DNA of 64,000 nucleotides, taken from Planctomycetota bacterium. GTDB lineage: Bacteria > Planctomycetota > Planctomycetia > Pirellulales > Pirellulaceae. The stretch covers positions 170,153-234,152 of the forward strand of contig JABAAE010000010.1 of assembly GCA_014238905.1 (NCBI GenBank). Reading direction: 5' to 3'. Shown here in pieces: positions 1-11,700 of this stretch. A program made the position numbers and the translations under genes. Within the stretch, counting starts at the first letter, position 1. The number at the start of each line of letters is the position of its first letter. The notes below the pieces were generated by a model. The model was not told the origin of the DNA and did not search any database. It saw nothing but the letters and a program-made list of their open reading frames with translations.

Positions 1-1556
1 CGCGAGTGGATCAAAGCCAGAAATGCCTGGGTTGCCACGGGGAACTGGGACCCAATGCCCTGAATCCTCATTCACTGGGGGGAAACGATTGGCTTGAATA
101 TTCCGCCGGCCAACCGGTTGAAAAAAGGGGATCCTCACCCTTTTTGATGGGGGTTTCCAAAAAGTTGGTCAGTGCGTCGGCGCATTCTGATGAAGTGGGC
201 TGTTCGGTCTGCCATCAGGAACATCAGGGTGCCGATTTTGATTTGAAGACAGTTGGCAACGAAAAATGTCACGTCTGTCATTCCAAAGCGTTTCATAGTT
301 TGAAAAACGGTCATCCAGAATTTCAGTCCTACCCGTTTCAACGCCGAACCAGCATTCTTTTTGATCATAACACCCATTTCAAAAAACACTTTCCCGGTGA
401 GCGTTCCGATTTGGATTTGCAGGTTTGCTCGTCGTGCCATACCAACGACCCCAAACGAAAAACCATGGGTTTTGTAGGATACAAACAGGCATGTGCTTCT
501 TGCCATGATGAAGGAATTAAGGAAGATCTAGCCCAGGGCTTGCTTGTTGCAGCAATACCCTTGATTGACACCAAGACCTTGATCGCAAACGGGCTGGATA
601 TTGGTGACTGGCCTGAGTCGTCAGCCCGTTCGGTGCTGGCTCACCGAACGGTACCGGTATCGATGAAGACGACATTCAATGATGTATCCAGTCTGACCAG
701 CCAATTTGAAAAGGTCAGGTCTTTGGATCTGGGTGATCTTTCGGGGGCTTCCAAAGAAGATCTGGAAAATGTTGCGGACCTCGCCCGGGGGATCAAAAAC
801 GAAATCAAGTCAGCGATGGCCGGAAATGATTTGCAGCCGACTGACGGTTTCTTTCAAACACAAATCCCAACCACTTCGATACGTCAATTCCAGCAGGCTT
901 TTTTACCTGGCTTATTGGAGGCGACCTCATCGGCCAACGGTGACGCCAGCGTTGGCGAGGAGGGGCTATCCAATCAAACCGCCGAGGAACAAAGGAACGA
1001 TTTGAATTCGGTCAGAAGCGGTTTCTACATCGATCCCATTGATATGAGCCTGCGTTATCGACCGGTGGAGCATGCGGATGCGTTCTTGCGTGCCTTTTAC
1101 GATCAAGCTGCCCAGTCGGAAGGGCATTCCGGAACCAATCCGGTTGAGCAATCCGACCCGCGAAAAGCTGGTTTGGGGTCTTTGTCTCCCTACACGATTG
1201 GGAGGTGCGTGAAATGTCATTCAATTGATTTTGAAAAGGGCAGGCGGGGATTCAATTGGTCGCAACAGGCAACCAGAACTCAATCCAAGCCCTTTACCAA
1301 GTTCACGCATGAGCCTCACTTGATTAATGGTTCGGAGATCCGCTGTCAAAAATGCCATACGTTTGAGGAGAAATTTGTCACCCCTCCACAGATTCTGGAC
1401 GCTGATTTCTTTAGCTTAACTGGAGAATTAAGAATGGAAACCAGTGGCCGGGGATGTGACTTTGCTGAAATCAAGACCTCTAACTGCAGTCAGTGCCATC
1501 AAAGCAGTCTTGCCGGAGATAATTGCCTAGACTGTCATAATTACCACATCCGGTGA
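1..1556 (+). CDS. multihaem c-type cytochrome, 5' end outside window
   Basis: The frame is open from the first bases of the window with no signal peptide, so the true start lies upstream; the first in-window candidate start (GTG at 6) is probably internal. The visible 516 residues carry nine CXXCH haem-binding motifs: five in the first ~170 residues (CLGCH, CSVCH, CHVCH, CSSCH, CASCH) and four in the C-terminal part (CVKCH, CQKCH, CSQCH, CLDCH), separated by a ~230-residue stretch without haem sites. Such proteins are exported and transfer electrons outside the cytoplasm. The next two genes on the same strand are another multihaem cytochrome and a barrel-like outer-membrane protein, which suggests one electron-transfer unit. 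The electron donor and acceptor cannot be read from the sequence. The haem count is a minimum because the N-terminus is missing. Confidence 0.9.
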   Translation, partial: RVDQSQKCLGCHGELGPNALNPHSLGGNDWLEYSAGQPVEKRGSSPFLMGVSKKLVSASAHSDEVGCSVCHQEHQGADFDLKTVGNEKCHVCHSKAFHSLKNGHPEFQSYPFQRRTSILFDHNTHFKKHFPGERSDLDLQVCSSCHTNDPKRKTMGFVGYKQACASCHDEGIKEDLAQGLLVAAIPLIDTKTLIANGLDIGDWPESSARSVLAHRTVPVSMKTTFNDVSSLTSQFEKVRSLDLGDLSGASKEDLENVADLARGIKNEIKSAMAGNDLQPTDGFFQTQIPTTSIRQFQQAFLPGLLEATSSANGDASVGEEGLSNQTAEEQRNDLNSVRSGFYIDPIDMSLRYRPVEHADAFLRAFYDQAAQSEGHSGTNPVEQSDPRKAGLGSLSPYTIGRCVKCHSIDFEKGRRGFNWSQQATRTQSKPFTKFTHEPHLINGSEIRCQKCHTFEEKFVTPPQILDADFFSLTGELRMETSGRGCDFAEIKTSNCSQCHQSSLAGDNCLDCHNYHIR

Positions 1557-1735
1557 ATTGTTCCTAAATGTTTAGGGAACACCACTGATTTCGGGGTGGT
1601 AAGTTGTCGATGACAACCCTTGAGCATTGGTTTGATGCACCGTAGGCTTTCCATAAAGAGGACAAGGATAGTCCAAGGGCTTGCGAGGGTGGTCAAACCG
1701 ATTGGTGAACAGTAGTTTCTATTAGAAATTGACCC

Positions 1736-3850
1736 ATGAAGGACCGTGTGTTTCGATTTTTTGTTGGCTTGACGTGTTGCCTTCCAGCAGCGGTCGCCAT
1801 TTCTCAGCAAAAGACGGTGGTCAAGGCCGTGCCGACGTCTGCAAAGGCTGAATCTCTATCCAACCTGCCCCATGGGGGTAGTGGAATTGTCGAAGGCAGT
1901 TCCACTCTGGGGGGTGCCAGATTTTCGTTGGGGAACAGTCCGTCGGCGTTAAACCTCGAGAGTGTGTGCCATGCTGCTGAGGAAGAGCTCATTCGGCGTG
2001 GTTTGAAATTGGATGATTCATCGGACCGGTCTCTGGGTTCCTCCCGACAACGTCACCAGCAATTGGCCAGTTTGGCGTCCGATTCCGATACTGACTCGGC
2101 TGTGATTGGAGAAAAACGATCGGATGTTGAACAGTTTGCAGTGGATCAAATCCATGCAAATTGCTTTCAGGATACCCGGTTTCCGTCGGCGGCGCAGTGT
2201 CAGAAATGCCACGAGGATCATTACCGTGAATGGTCGGTTTCGCCGCATTCATATGCGCAATTGAGTCCGGTGTTTAATGCCATGTCCAGCAAGTTGATCA
2301 AGATGACCAACGGCACTCTGGGGGACTTTTGCATTCGTTGCCATACCCCGGTCGGCATGGCACAGGGGCAGCCCATTGTTAAAAGCAATTTGGATCGTTT
2401 GCCTGCCGAACGAGAAGGTGTTACCTGTGTGGTTTGTCACCGTATCAATCAGAATTGGGGGAAGGTTTCCGGCCGCCAGGCGTTGGTCGGGGGCGGATTG
2501 GAAGAGCCAATTTATGGTTCGATCGGCAACGAGATCCTTGAAATGGTTTTACAGGATCCCAAAAAGTATGGACTTTTAAAGTCACCCGAAGACAAGGCAG
2601 AGAAAAGGATTCCGGTTCATACCGAGGCGAAGCGGTTTTTTGCAATCACAACGCCGGCGATGTGTGGTAGCTGTCATGATGTGTTTGCTCCCAATGGATT
2701 CCGCTTGGAAGATGCCTTTAGTGAATTCAAGTCATCTCCGGCTGCGAGGGAGAAAAATCAGAATTGCCAGGACTGTCACATGGGCCAAGTGCCAGGAGTC
2801 GCCAGTGGCTATGCCATGGCCCCGGCTGCCAAGGCTGGCAACGTTTTTACGGCGCCTAGAAAGCGTACCAATCATATGATGATTGGGCCCGATTATTCCA
2901 TTATTCACCCCGGGATTTTTCCACACAATCCGTTGGCTGTCAAAGAACAGAACGCCGCGGAGGATGATATATCGTCAGGTCTGGCGACCCTTCGTGAATG
3001 GCTAGAGTTTGACCATGAAGCCGGTTGGGGAACACCGGAGTTTGAGAATGAATTGAACTCTTCAGTCGAATTTCCAGTCGCCTGGACAGACCAGGCAAGG
3101 CGTTATCGGGCTAGGGATATTTTAGGAGAACAATTTAAACTGCTGGGTGAAGCGAGCCGGCAACGTCATCAATTATTAAGTACCGGTTACCTGCTAGGTG
3201 AGATTTGTTTTGATGGATGTGATCGTCGTGGGTTGCATTTTAAGATCAAGGTCTCCAACGGTACTGATGGACATGGTGTCCCGACCGGCTTTGACGCCGA
3301 ACGGTTGGTCTACCTCAGGACCACGGTGATTGACGCCAATGGAAAACTGGTTTTTATCTCCGGTGATCTGGATCCCAATGGTGATGTGAGAGATAGCCAC
3401 TCTTTTTACGTGCATAACGGCAAATTGCCACTTGATCGGCAGCTTTTTACGCTTCAGACCCGGTTCTTAACACGGAATATCAGGGGGGGCGAAAGAGAGC
3501 AAGTGCTCAACATACCCTACTCCTTGGATCCACTCCCCTACGTGAGGCCTGCTACTCGGCCATTCACCGTTCTCGGGCGGCCGATCGGTGCTCGCAAGCA
3601 TAAAAAGAATATTGAGGTGGGCGGATCGCGGTGGGCCGATTACACGATCACTCCGGGGCAATTGACCGGCAACGGACCCTATCGCGTGAACGTACAATTA
3701 ATCGCAGCAATGGTACCGGTGAATTTGATTCATGAAATCTCATCGGTTGGATTTGATTACGGTATGTCGGCGCGAATGGTTGCCGATGCCGTGGTGAAAG
3801 GGCACTCTGTCGTGCATTCAAGACAATCGGTTTTTAATGTGGATGAATAG
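1736..3850 (+). CDS. cytochrome c554-family multihaem protein
   Basis: 704 aa, beginning with a signal peptide (hydrophobic stretch about residues 8-22). The haem region starts near residue 150 with a cytochrome c554/c-prime-like block: CQKCH followed by the 'YREWSVSPHS' segment, then CIRCH, CVVCH, CGSCH and CQDCH, giving five CXXCH sites. The C-terminal ~300 residues contain no haem motif and look beta-rich; a 'NGTDGHGVPTGFDAER' stretch is typical of the C-terminal domain of this exported cytochrome group. Role by family: periplasmic or surface electron transfer. It lies 180 bp after the first cytochrome and 11 bp before the barrel protein, so the last two are very probably co-transcribed. 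The substrate is unknown; no catalytic NrfA-type CXXCK site is visible. Confidence 0.88.
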   Translation: MKDRVFRFFVGLTCCLPAAVAISQQKTVVKAVPTSAKAESLSNLPHGGSGIVEGSSTLGGARFSLGNSPSALNLESVCHAAEEELIRRGLKLDDSSDRSLGSSRQRHQQLASLASDSDTDSAVIGEKRSDVEQFAVDQIHANCFQDTRFPSAAQCQKCHEDHYREWSVSPHSYAQLSPVFNAMSSKLIKMTNGTLGDFCIRCHTPVGMAQGQPIVKSNLDRLPAEREGVTCVVCHRINQNWGKVSGRQALVGGGLEEPIYGSIGNEILEMVLQDPKKYGLLKSPEDKAEKRIPVHTEAKRFFAITTPAMCGSCHDVFAPNGFRLEDAFSEFKSSPAAREKNQNCQDCHMGQVPGVASGYAMAPAAKAGNVFTAPRKRTNHMMIGPDYSIIHPGIFPHNPLAVKEQNAAEDDISSGLATLREWLEFDHEAGWGTPEFENELNSSVEFPVAWTDQARRYRARDILGEQFKLLGEASRQRHQLLSTGYLLGEICFDGCDRRGLHFKIKVSNGTDGHGVPTGFDAERLVYLRTTVIDANGKLVFISGDLDPNGDVRDSHSFYVHNGKLPLDRQLFTLQTRFLTRNIRGGEREQVLNIPYSLDPLPYVRPATRPFTVLGRPIGARKHKKNIEVGGSRWADYTITPGQLTGNGPYRVNVQLIAAMVPVNLIHEISSVGFDYGMSARMVADAVVKGHSVVHSRQSVFNVDE

Positions 3851-3861
3851 GAGCGTAGTCC

Positions 3862-5610
3862 ATGCTGAAAAAAATCCATGTTGGAACGATGGCAGCCCTG
3901 CTGGCGTTGTTTTTCAATGGGTATATTAACGACCCATTGTGCGCCCAGATCAAATACCAACTTGGTGAGTTGTCGAATGGGTCAGAATCCGAATTGGTGG
4001 AGGCCCAATTCGATTTAACGCCGGAATCTGATTCGGCACCCGGATATTTTGCGGTTACCGAGTCAGCTACCAGAACCGAAGCGACACCGGTCGCCCAGTC
4101 GTTCACTGATTTTTCAGGCTATTCTGTTCTGGATCTTCATTCCCCTGAAGAGCCACTTGGCGATTTTCCAGACCAGCAACCTCCTGCCTGGGCAAAGTTG
4201 CTGGAATTCGGCCCCAAGATGATTACCCGACCGAATGATCGGTTTGCTCGTTGGTTCGGGCTTCTTTTTCGGATGGAACACGATCGTGTGGAAACCGAGT
4301 TAAGTGACGAAGTCATTGAGAACCACTTCATTCCAGAACGGCCTAATTTGTTGTTGGAGTGGAATGAACGATTCTTGGCACCCGGATTTTTGAATCAGGG
4401 GATTGAAACATGGTCCGGTGCGGTTTGGAGGCCCAGCGTTTGGGTTTTTGGGCAATATCGAACGAGTGTCCAGTATTTCGATCGAAACCGGGTCGGTGAC
4501 GCAGTCGCCGAAAATGCCCACCGACTTGATTTGTTTGGACAACTGAATTTAACAGGCACTGAACGGTTGCTGGTCCAAATGCGGCCCCTGGACGAAGAGC
4601 TGGGGAATTCCCGGAACTTTTCTGGATATGATTTTCGCAATGGAAGCTGGGTCGATGGCTGGAATTCCAAGGTGCAGACACTTTTTTTTGAGGGTGACTT
4701 TGGAGAATTGTTTCCTAACCTCGATTTGCCGGATACGCGATGGCTTGACGTGGGATTCTCAGTGGGACGAATGCCGCTGCTCGCTCAACAGGGTCTTTTG
4801 ATCAATGAAGATATGATCGATGCCGCGACGGTCACTCGAAACACTTTGAACGGTGGTGGGAATCTGAATCTCCGCGTTTCTGGTTTCTTGGCCTGGGATA
4901 AAATCAACCGAAATAGTCCAACCGGTCTGCCTAATGACCTTGATTTTGGCTCGCGAATGTATGGAGTCCTGACCGAAAGCGATTTCGCTAATAGCACGGT
5001 GAATGTAGACGGGGTTTTTGTGGATGGTGACCCGGTTTTTGGTGACATGTTTGCCGTCGGGATCAGTTCGATTCAGAGGCATTACCTTTTCGAGAACACC
5101 TATAATACATCACTCCACGCATTGGCATCGTTTCCAGATGGCCCCCGCACGGGTTATTCGGATCAGGGGGAATTGCTATTCGCCCAGACCTCGTGGACAC
5201 CTCATTACCGGGAAGATCTGATCTACGTTAACTCGTTTTGGGCAATCGATCAGTTTACTTCTCCCTCACGCGGCCCTGCCAATGGTGGCCCGCTCGGCCA
5301 GACCGGAATTCTTTTCAGTGGGATCGCTTTAGGTCGATACGCGGCACCGATTGCGGTTTCCACCAATAATACCGCTGGTGCCAGCTTGGGCTACCAAATG
5401 TTTTTTGACCATACCCGGTCCCAGGTCATTCTTGAATTCGGCGGTCTGAAAGAAACAAAGGGGGTTAGCCAGGGAGCCCTTGGTACGGGAGTTCGGTTTC
5501 AAAAAGCGTGTGGACAGCATACCATCTTTGTGTTGGACACGTTTGTGACCAAGCAGGAGACCCAGCCCGTTGCAACGGGTGGGAGATTCGAAGTTTTGCT
5601 GAAGTTTTAG
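3862..5610 (+). CDS. outer-membrane beta-barrel (porin-like) protein
   Basis: 582 aa with a signal peptide ending near 'CAQ' (about residue 29), followed by a low-complexity acidic linker and then, from about residue 150, alternating polar/aromatic segments rich in Tyr, Phe, Gly and Asn. It ends in a terminal Phe (VLLKF), as outer-membrane barrels usually do. No haem, enzyme or ATP-binding motif is visible. An AGGAG ribosome-binding site precedes the ATG, and the gene starts 11 bp after the c554-family cytochrome, so the two are likely translated from one message. In known porin-cytochrome conduits a barrel carries a multihaem cytochrome across the outer membrane; assigning that role here is inference from neighbourhood. 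A stand-alone porin of unrelated function remains possible. Confidence 0.7.
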   Translation: MLKKIHVGTMAALLALFFNGYINDPLCAQIKYQLGELSNGSESELVEAQFDLTPESDSAPGYFAVTESATRTEATPVAQSFTDFSGYSVLDLHSPEEPLGDFPDQQPPAWAKLLEFGPKMITRPNDRFARWFGLLFRMEHDRVETELSDEVIENHFIPERPNLLLEWNERFLAPGFLNQGIETWSGAVWRPSVWVFGQYRTSVQYFDRNRVGDAVAENAHRLDLFGQLNLTGTERLLVQMRPLDEELGNSRNFSGYDFRNGSWVDGWNSKVQTLFFEGDFGELFPNLDLPDTRWLDVGFSVGRMPLLAQQGLLINEDMIDAATVTRNTLNGGGNLNLRVSGFLAWDKINRNSPTGLPNDLDFGSRMYGVLTESDFANSTVNVDGVFVDGDPVFGDMFAVGISSIQRHYLFENTYNTSLHALASFPDGPRTGYSDQGELLFAQTSWTPHYREDLIYVNSFWAIDQFTSPSRGPANGGPLGQTGILFSGIALGRYAAPIAVSTNNTAGASLGYQMFFDHTRSQVILEFGGLKETKGVSQGALGTGVRFQKACGQHTIFVLDTFVTKQETQPVATGGRFEVLLKF

Positions 5611-5637
5611 TTGGACTGGGTACGTTCAACGTGGGTC

Positions 5638-5665
5638 GATTGCCGCACCCTGATTGCCGCATCCT
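5638..5665. repeat. 2 x 14-bp tandem repeat
   Basis: Two adjacent copies of gattgccgcaccct (the second has one T for C), followed by the start of a third (gattgg). It lies in the 113-bp gap between two convergent genes. No other feature was seen in the gap. Confidence 0.7.
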
Positions 5666-5723
5666 GATTGGCTGCTGGTTGATCTCTTTATCGCTAGAAG
5701 TTTCAAACAAATTTGAGGTGATT

Positions 5724-8700
5724 TTAGCTCCTCTCCAACAGGTGCTGATGGAGCCAGTCGGCGAATCCAAAGCTCTGCAGTGCCTCCGCATGCCAAGTCT
5801 CGTAAAGAGAATCCAGTTCATCAAGAGCGGTCTCATCGGGAACCAGCCAAAGTGGATGGTCGTGACCGCTCTCCAGTCGCCAAAGCCGACCTGAGGGCCG
5901 GCTGTTTGGTTGGTTTGCGAGTGAAACCGGGCTGGAATCCTCTGTCGGCCAAGCTGAATCATCCCGTGTTGAAAGGGGCATCCTTGCGGTGGGCATTTGA
6001 AATACGCTCCGTTCAAAACGAAGTAGGTCGACGCTGACTACGCTAGGAAGAGTGTCACCGTTTTTCCGATGCCGGTCGAACATTCGTACCCAAACGTCCG
6101 TCGTACCCGCTGGCAGTTCGATAGGACGGATTAGGTCGATGACCCCCTGCTGGTGTGTGACCCGCCCCAGCGACTTCCAGGAGGTTCCGTCGGTGGAGTA
6201 GACTAACTGGAAATCATCCAGATCGGGTTCGCTGGTGACTTTGAAACGGCCCTTGAAAACAACGCTGGTTTCCCCGGTCAGATCGAATTTCCAACGTTGA
6301 TCCATGCGACCGCGATTACCGTTGGCATACATTTCCTCGGTGATCATTTCCCATTGGTCATCCAGGATAAAAGACTGCGGGTAGTTTAAATCGTGTTGTC
6401 CGGAAAGACTCACTTCCCGAAAAGATTCGAAAGTGACCAGGTCTTGGTCCTTGATGGTGACGGTGGCAACCGGGTCGCCCGTTAAACGAAAGGCCTCGCT
6501 CTCCAGGAGTCGGACGGTGACCGATTCCAGGCCTTCGAAAGCAGAATCCGATTTAGGCGTCACAAACAGGCGAGTCATCAGGTTGCCAGCTTTGATGATC
6601 TTGGATCCTCTCAAAACCTCTCTGTAATCTGAATTTACCGCGGTCCCGCTGAGCTCATAAAAGACCTCGATGTCTCGATCCAGTCGCACCCGGTCGGCTA
6701 GTTGGAAACGGAGTTGTGCTTTATCTCCCCCTCCCTCGGATCCCTCCGGATCAAAGACCAGGACATTGACGGAGTCCTCCAGACTATTCAGTCGGCGGGC
6801 GGTGAAATAGATTCGGTCTACCTGTAGGGTCGCTCGTTCGCTCTCGTTACTTCTCAGGGTATCGGTGACTCGGACGGTGATATGACTGTCGGTAGCCAGG
6901 TCCGGGTCGACGACGCGGGCAAAATAGTTTCGGCTCCCATTGTGACTGGTTGTCACCAAGTTTTTCCATTGGTCGCTGCCTTGGATCTGATATTGGAATC
7001 GAAACTGCTCGTTGGTCGCGTCATGACTGGTGGTTACAAAGAAATCCAGGCTGACGTCGGCTCCGGGCGCATCGAATTTCCAATGGTGTTCGAGACGGCT
7101 TCTTTGCTGACCTCGGAAGAGTGTCTCCTGGATGGTCTGTGAATATTGATTTTTCCAGTAGGTATCGCGGTAGGTGCCCTGGATCTCTCCGAAGACGGTG
7201 TGATCAGTATGTGCAAAAACACGTTTTTTGGCGGTGACGCTGACGTCGATGGCTCGGGTAACGGAGGCATTGTCTGCAGTGGTTTCAAGATTGTTGTCCA
7301 AGCCGCCATCCTCAAGCCTGACAAAAATAGTCCCTCGTCCTAATTCGCCGGCGGCGGTGGTGAAGATTAACGTTCCGTTGGAACCGGTGGAATAATCAAC
7401 GGAAAAGTCTTGCAAAAATTCGCTGTTGTCTGTAGTGACGGTCAGGCTGAGTAACTGGTCTTCTCCGTCTCCGGATGATATGTCTGTTAAATCAACGAGA
7501 TATCCGGTGACTGACTCATTAAAATCAAGGTCCGTCGGGGCGGTCAAGGTTGGCGGGTCATTAACCGCTGCGACGTTGACCTCAAAAGTGGTGGTCTTGG
7601 TTGCATTGTCCAGTTTTGTGTTCAGGTCGTTGTCCTCACCACCATCCTCGACGGTCACGGTGATCGTGGCCGTTCCACTGCTGTTTCGTGTGGGGGTGAA
7701 CTTTAAAATTCCGACGGCATCCGGTGACGTATACTCGATCGTCGGCGTGGGGATTAAATCCATGTTGCTACTGATTGCCGTCACCTCCAATGGTTGGACA
7801 CCGAGGTCACCATCGCCGATACCGCTTAAATTGACGGCTGTTTCAGGAGCGTCCTCTTCCAGTGAGAAATCGGGGATGGGATCCAGGGTCGGTGGGTCAT
7901 CGTTGACCGGATGAACTGTGACCAGAAAAGTTTCCTGATAGGTAGCGTTATCACCTTGAGTGGACAAGTCCTGGTCCAATCCCCCATCTTCAACCAAAAC
8001 GGTGATCGTCGCGGTGCCGCTCTGATTGGCAGCGGGCGTAAATTCCAAGGTTCCCGTTTCATCGGGCGAATTGTAGGTTACCACGGGATTGGGGATTAAA
8101 CCGGGGTGGCTACTGGTTGCGATGACCGAAAGTGGTTGTTCGCCCTCGCCCCCGTCGGTGATCCCGCTCAGATTGACCGTTTGAGCAGCGGCGTCTTCTT
8201 CAATGTTGGAGTCCGTTGGCCGATCAAGCGTGGGAGCCGAGTTGGTGTAGATGGTGTTGCGGTAATCCTCTATTTCTCCACTGTTGGCGTTGCCGGTGGG
8301 TGAAAGTCCACCCTCGGTACTCAAGCGGAATCGGCTAAAGGTGGCTCCTTCGCTTGCCCCACTGGGTACCTCAAACATTAGCTGGTTGAGCCCCATTTCA
8401 AGGGGCAACGAAGCAAACACCTGTTCACCACTATCCAGCCAATCGCCATCGCCATTGAAATCGACCCAGCCGTCTAGCAATCCTTCGGCGGCACTCACGG
8501 TGACATCTACCAGGGTCGTCTGTCCCCGCAGTAGGCTTTGGAAGGTAACACCATCATCGTCAGGACCATCGGCATCAGCGTTGACGGAATGGACTCCGTC
8601 CAGTTCCCTGTCTCGCGCAGCTCCAAGTGTGGGACCGATTGCAACATGCCTGGGACCGTTTTCGATTAGTGTTACCGGATAGGGCAACGGTGCATCCCCA

Positions 8701-11700
8701 AAATCGGCTTGAGCCAGGATTTCGATTTGGTAATCTTCTACTTCACCGTTACTGGCGAGCCCGGTGGCAGTCAGGCTACCGAATGTATCAAAGCGAAAGC
8801 GCGAGACCGTGATCCCCGGTGTCGCCGTTTCTGGAACACTCATCAAGATTGAGTTGTCGCCCGCGACTAGCGGAATATCGACAGCAAAATGTTCACCGCT
8901 ATCATTCCAGTCACCATCGGCATTGATGTCCAGAAAAGCGTTCAGCAATCCTGCACCCGAGGCATTGATCTCAAGGGTGCTCGTTTTGCCTTGTGTGATA
9001 AACTCCGGTAGCGTCACACCGTCTTCATCATCTAGCTCGTGATTGTCATCGCCGAGGCAAATCGAATCCGGTTGACCGTCCAGTTCGTTGTCGACGCTGG
9101 CGCCGAGAAAGGGGCCGACTTTCAGGAGATGCCGGGCTCCATTGTCGATCATCCGGGTGGGGTATTGATCGGAGCTGGATACCAGTGGGTCCGGTGCGTC
9201 GCCCAAATCCAAAGTGGCATTGTTCTCCACGAGGTTGTCAAAGGCTGTCAGGGTTGTCTGGTCGGCCCCGTTGTTCAATAGCACCTGATGGAAAAGGGAG
9301 AGATCATAAAGATCGTGATCTCCATCGGCGTCAAAATCGCCAGCAGCGTTAAATTGTGTATTGGCACTTTGAAGGATGATCTCAAATTCGGCGATATCGT
9401 CAGCATCAAGATCACCATCGTGATCGAGGTCACCCAGTCCGGCACCGAAAATCGTCGATGTAAATAGTCCGGAAAACCTCTGGATGTTCACATTGCCCGA
9501 GAGTTCAAAAGAAACCACCGTTGCGACATGGTTACCATGGGTCAGGCCATTGTGAGATTGGGAAAACAAGTCGCGATCGATTTGGGTCGTTTGGTTGGTC
9601 TGATCGAGCATTTCGATAATTTCGGCGTCGCTGGTCGCGGCGGGGAGGTCGAACAAGACGTGGATGTTGTTGGCCGTTTGGTCGAGCGAGCGGATGATTA
9701 ATTCCCGATTTTCATTGACTCCCAACGTGATCGGATGAAAGCTCTCAATGGCAGATTCGGGATCCAGTCGGTCGACATAAAAGACTTTTCGAAATGGCGA
9801 GTAGATCTCTGGCCCCTCGCCCGGTTCGCGGTGGCGAAACGCCCGGATCTCAAGAAAGTGTGTTCCCTCGGACAAATCGGTGGTGTCGATGGTCTGAACG
9901 TATTGACCGATACCGTCGCTCTGGAAAAAACCTGGTTGTTTGAAAGTCGTGAAGGTCTCGAAACCAGCCAAGTCCCCGGATGTAAAGTCGATGCCGGGTG
10001 TGGCGTTTAAATCGATTCCCTGGTCGATCTTGATCAGGGCATTATCTCCATCGGCAAATGAGTCTCGGATCGATCCGAGGTGATTGACCGCAAGGGTGTC
10101 AAGCTGAACATTGAACTGGTCTGCGGTAATCACATCAATCGGAGTCAGCCTGGCCGTTCCATTGGTCTGTTCGTTTGGGGTTTCTGGCGCGATTGTCGAG
10201 TCGACATCATGCAAGGATAGTGAACCTTGTGGACCTGCTGCCCCGTAAATCAGGTAACCACTGTTATGCTGAACGCCAGCGGGAGACATGTTCCTGGGGA
10301 CCCGCAGGTTGACCGTGCCGTCCCCGGCAACGATCAGCACTTCAGGAAAATCGTTAAACGGATCGATGGTCGGATCGGATGCGTTGCCAGTCAATTCGAT
10401 CAACGGTGTTCCGGCAGCGAAGTTGGTTTGGATGGTGCGACTGTCAAAACCACCGTCCATGCGGTTACTCAAGACCGTGAGCGAGGAGGCACTGCGCTCA
10501 AAAATCAGCATCTCTTTTTCATCGGCGGATGGGGTGCGGTCGAGGTAGTCGCCGCGACCGTGGGAATTCCGGATATTGACCAGTCTCGTGATGGCTTCAC
10601 CGTATTGTCCCCCGAGGGCATCCCCTCGACCTGCTTTAGGAAAATCTCTTTCTTGACCAAATTGCTCGGCATTGAAATAGACCGAAGCGTTTCCGGGCCG
10701 CATCAAGACGAACGCGTGTGCTACGTTGTCGAGGTACGGTCCGTGTTCATCGTGGTTATTGACAAAGGCAATCCCCTGACTGCCGTTATTGGCCAGGCCA
10801 TCGTCCTGAATGTCCTGGCTGGCATTGCGAATGTTTCGCCAATCGTTGGCCAGTCCGTTATTGGTCAGGTTGTCCCGCATCGAGAAAAATAACGGAAAAT
10901 CCAGAACATCCCGGTTGCCCCCCACTCGGCCAGGCTCGGCGGGATTGATGTCCTTTCGGATTTTGGTTTGCTGGAACGCCTTGTCACCCTCGAACACTTC
11001 TGAAAACGAGAAAACGTGTCGAGTGCTGCCATCAAGATTGGGTTCCTGAATCGAACGGTACACAGCGCGATCGAAGTACTCCAGGACATACGTTTCGAAG
11101 TGTTTGGCAGCGTCAAGCCGAAATCCGTCGACTCCAACCGTTTGGACCAACCACTGGGCATTCCTCATCATCAGACCGAGGGCATTTTCTTCAACGGCGT
11201 CACCCGCTAATGGGTCCTCGGTGTTGAATGGGTAGATGGCAATATCTGATTCGCCGGTACTCGGATCAAAAACCAGTATGGGGTCCAGGTCCAGGTCGGG
11301 ATAAAAAATGGCGTTATTGGGATCCGCGCCGTTATGATGGGAGCCCGCAGGGAGGTTGTTCGCGTTGTCAGCATCGACCGGATGTCGAATAAAGCGATGG
11401 TCTTTGCCCTGATCAATGTCGATCAATCCGGCGAGCCGACCGTTGAGGTCGCCACTATCGAAGGCACTGTGAAAGTCACCGTCAACGTCGGTAATGCCTT
11501 GTCCATTATTTTCGGGTGTTAACGTCAGGGCAAAACCGGGATAGCCCCCTTCATCGAGAAAGTTCGAGGTGCTGGAGTCCCGAAAGCCATTGTGGTTTAG
11601 GACAAAGTCAACGTAAACCGATTGCCCGGCCTGATGCAGTTCTTCCACCACAGACTTTAAACCGGTTTGGGTCCCGTACAGTGTTGCATTACCGGAGGAT

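Noticed and set aside
10227..10892. 221-codon plus-strand open frame inside the amylase-family gene
   Set aside because: It lies antisense to a gene with strong domain evidence and its translation has no motif; GC-rich codon use on the other strand keeps the frame open.
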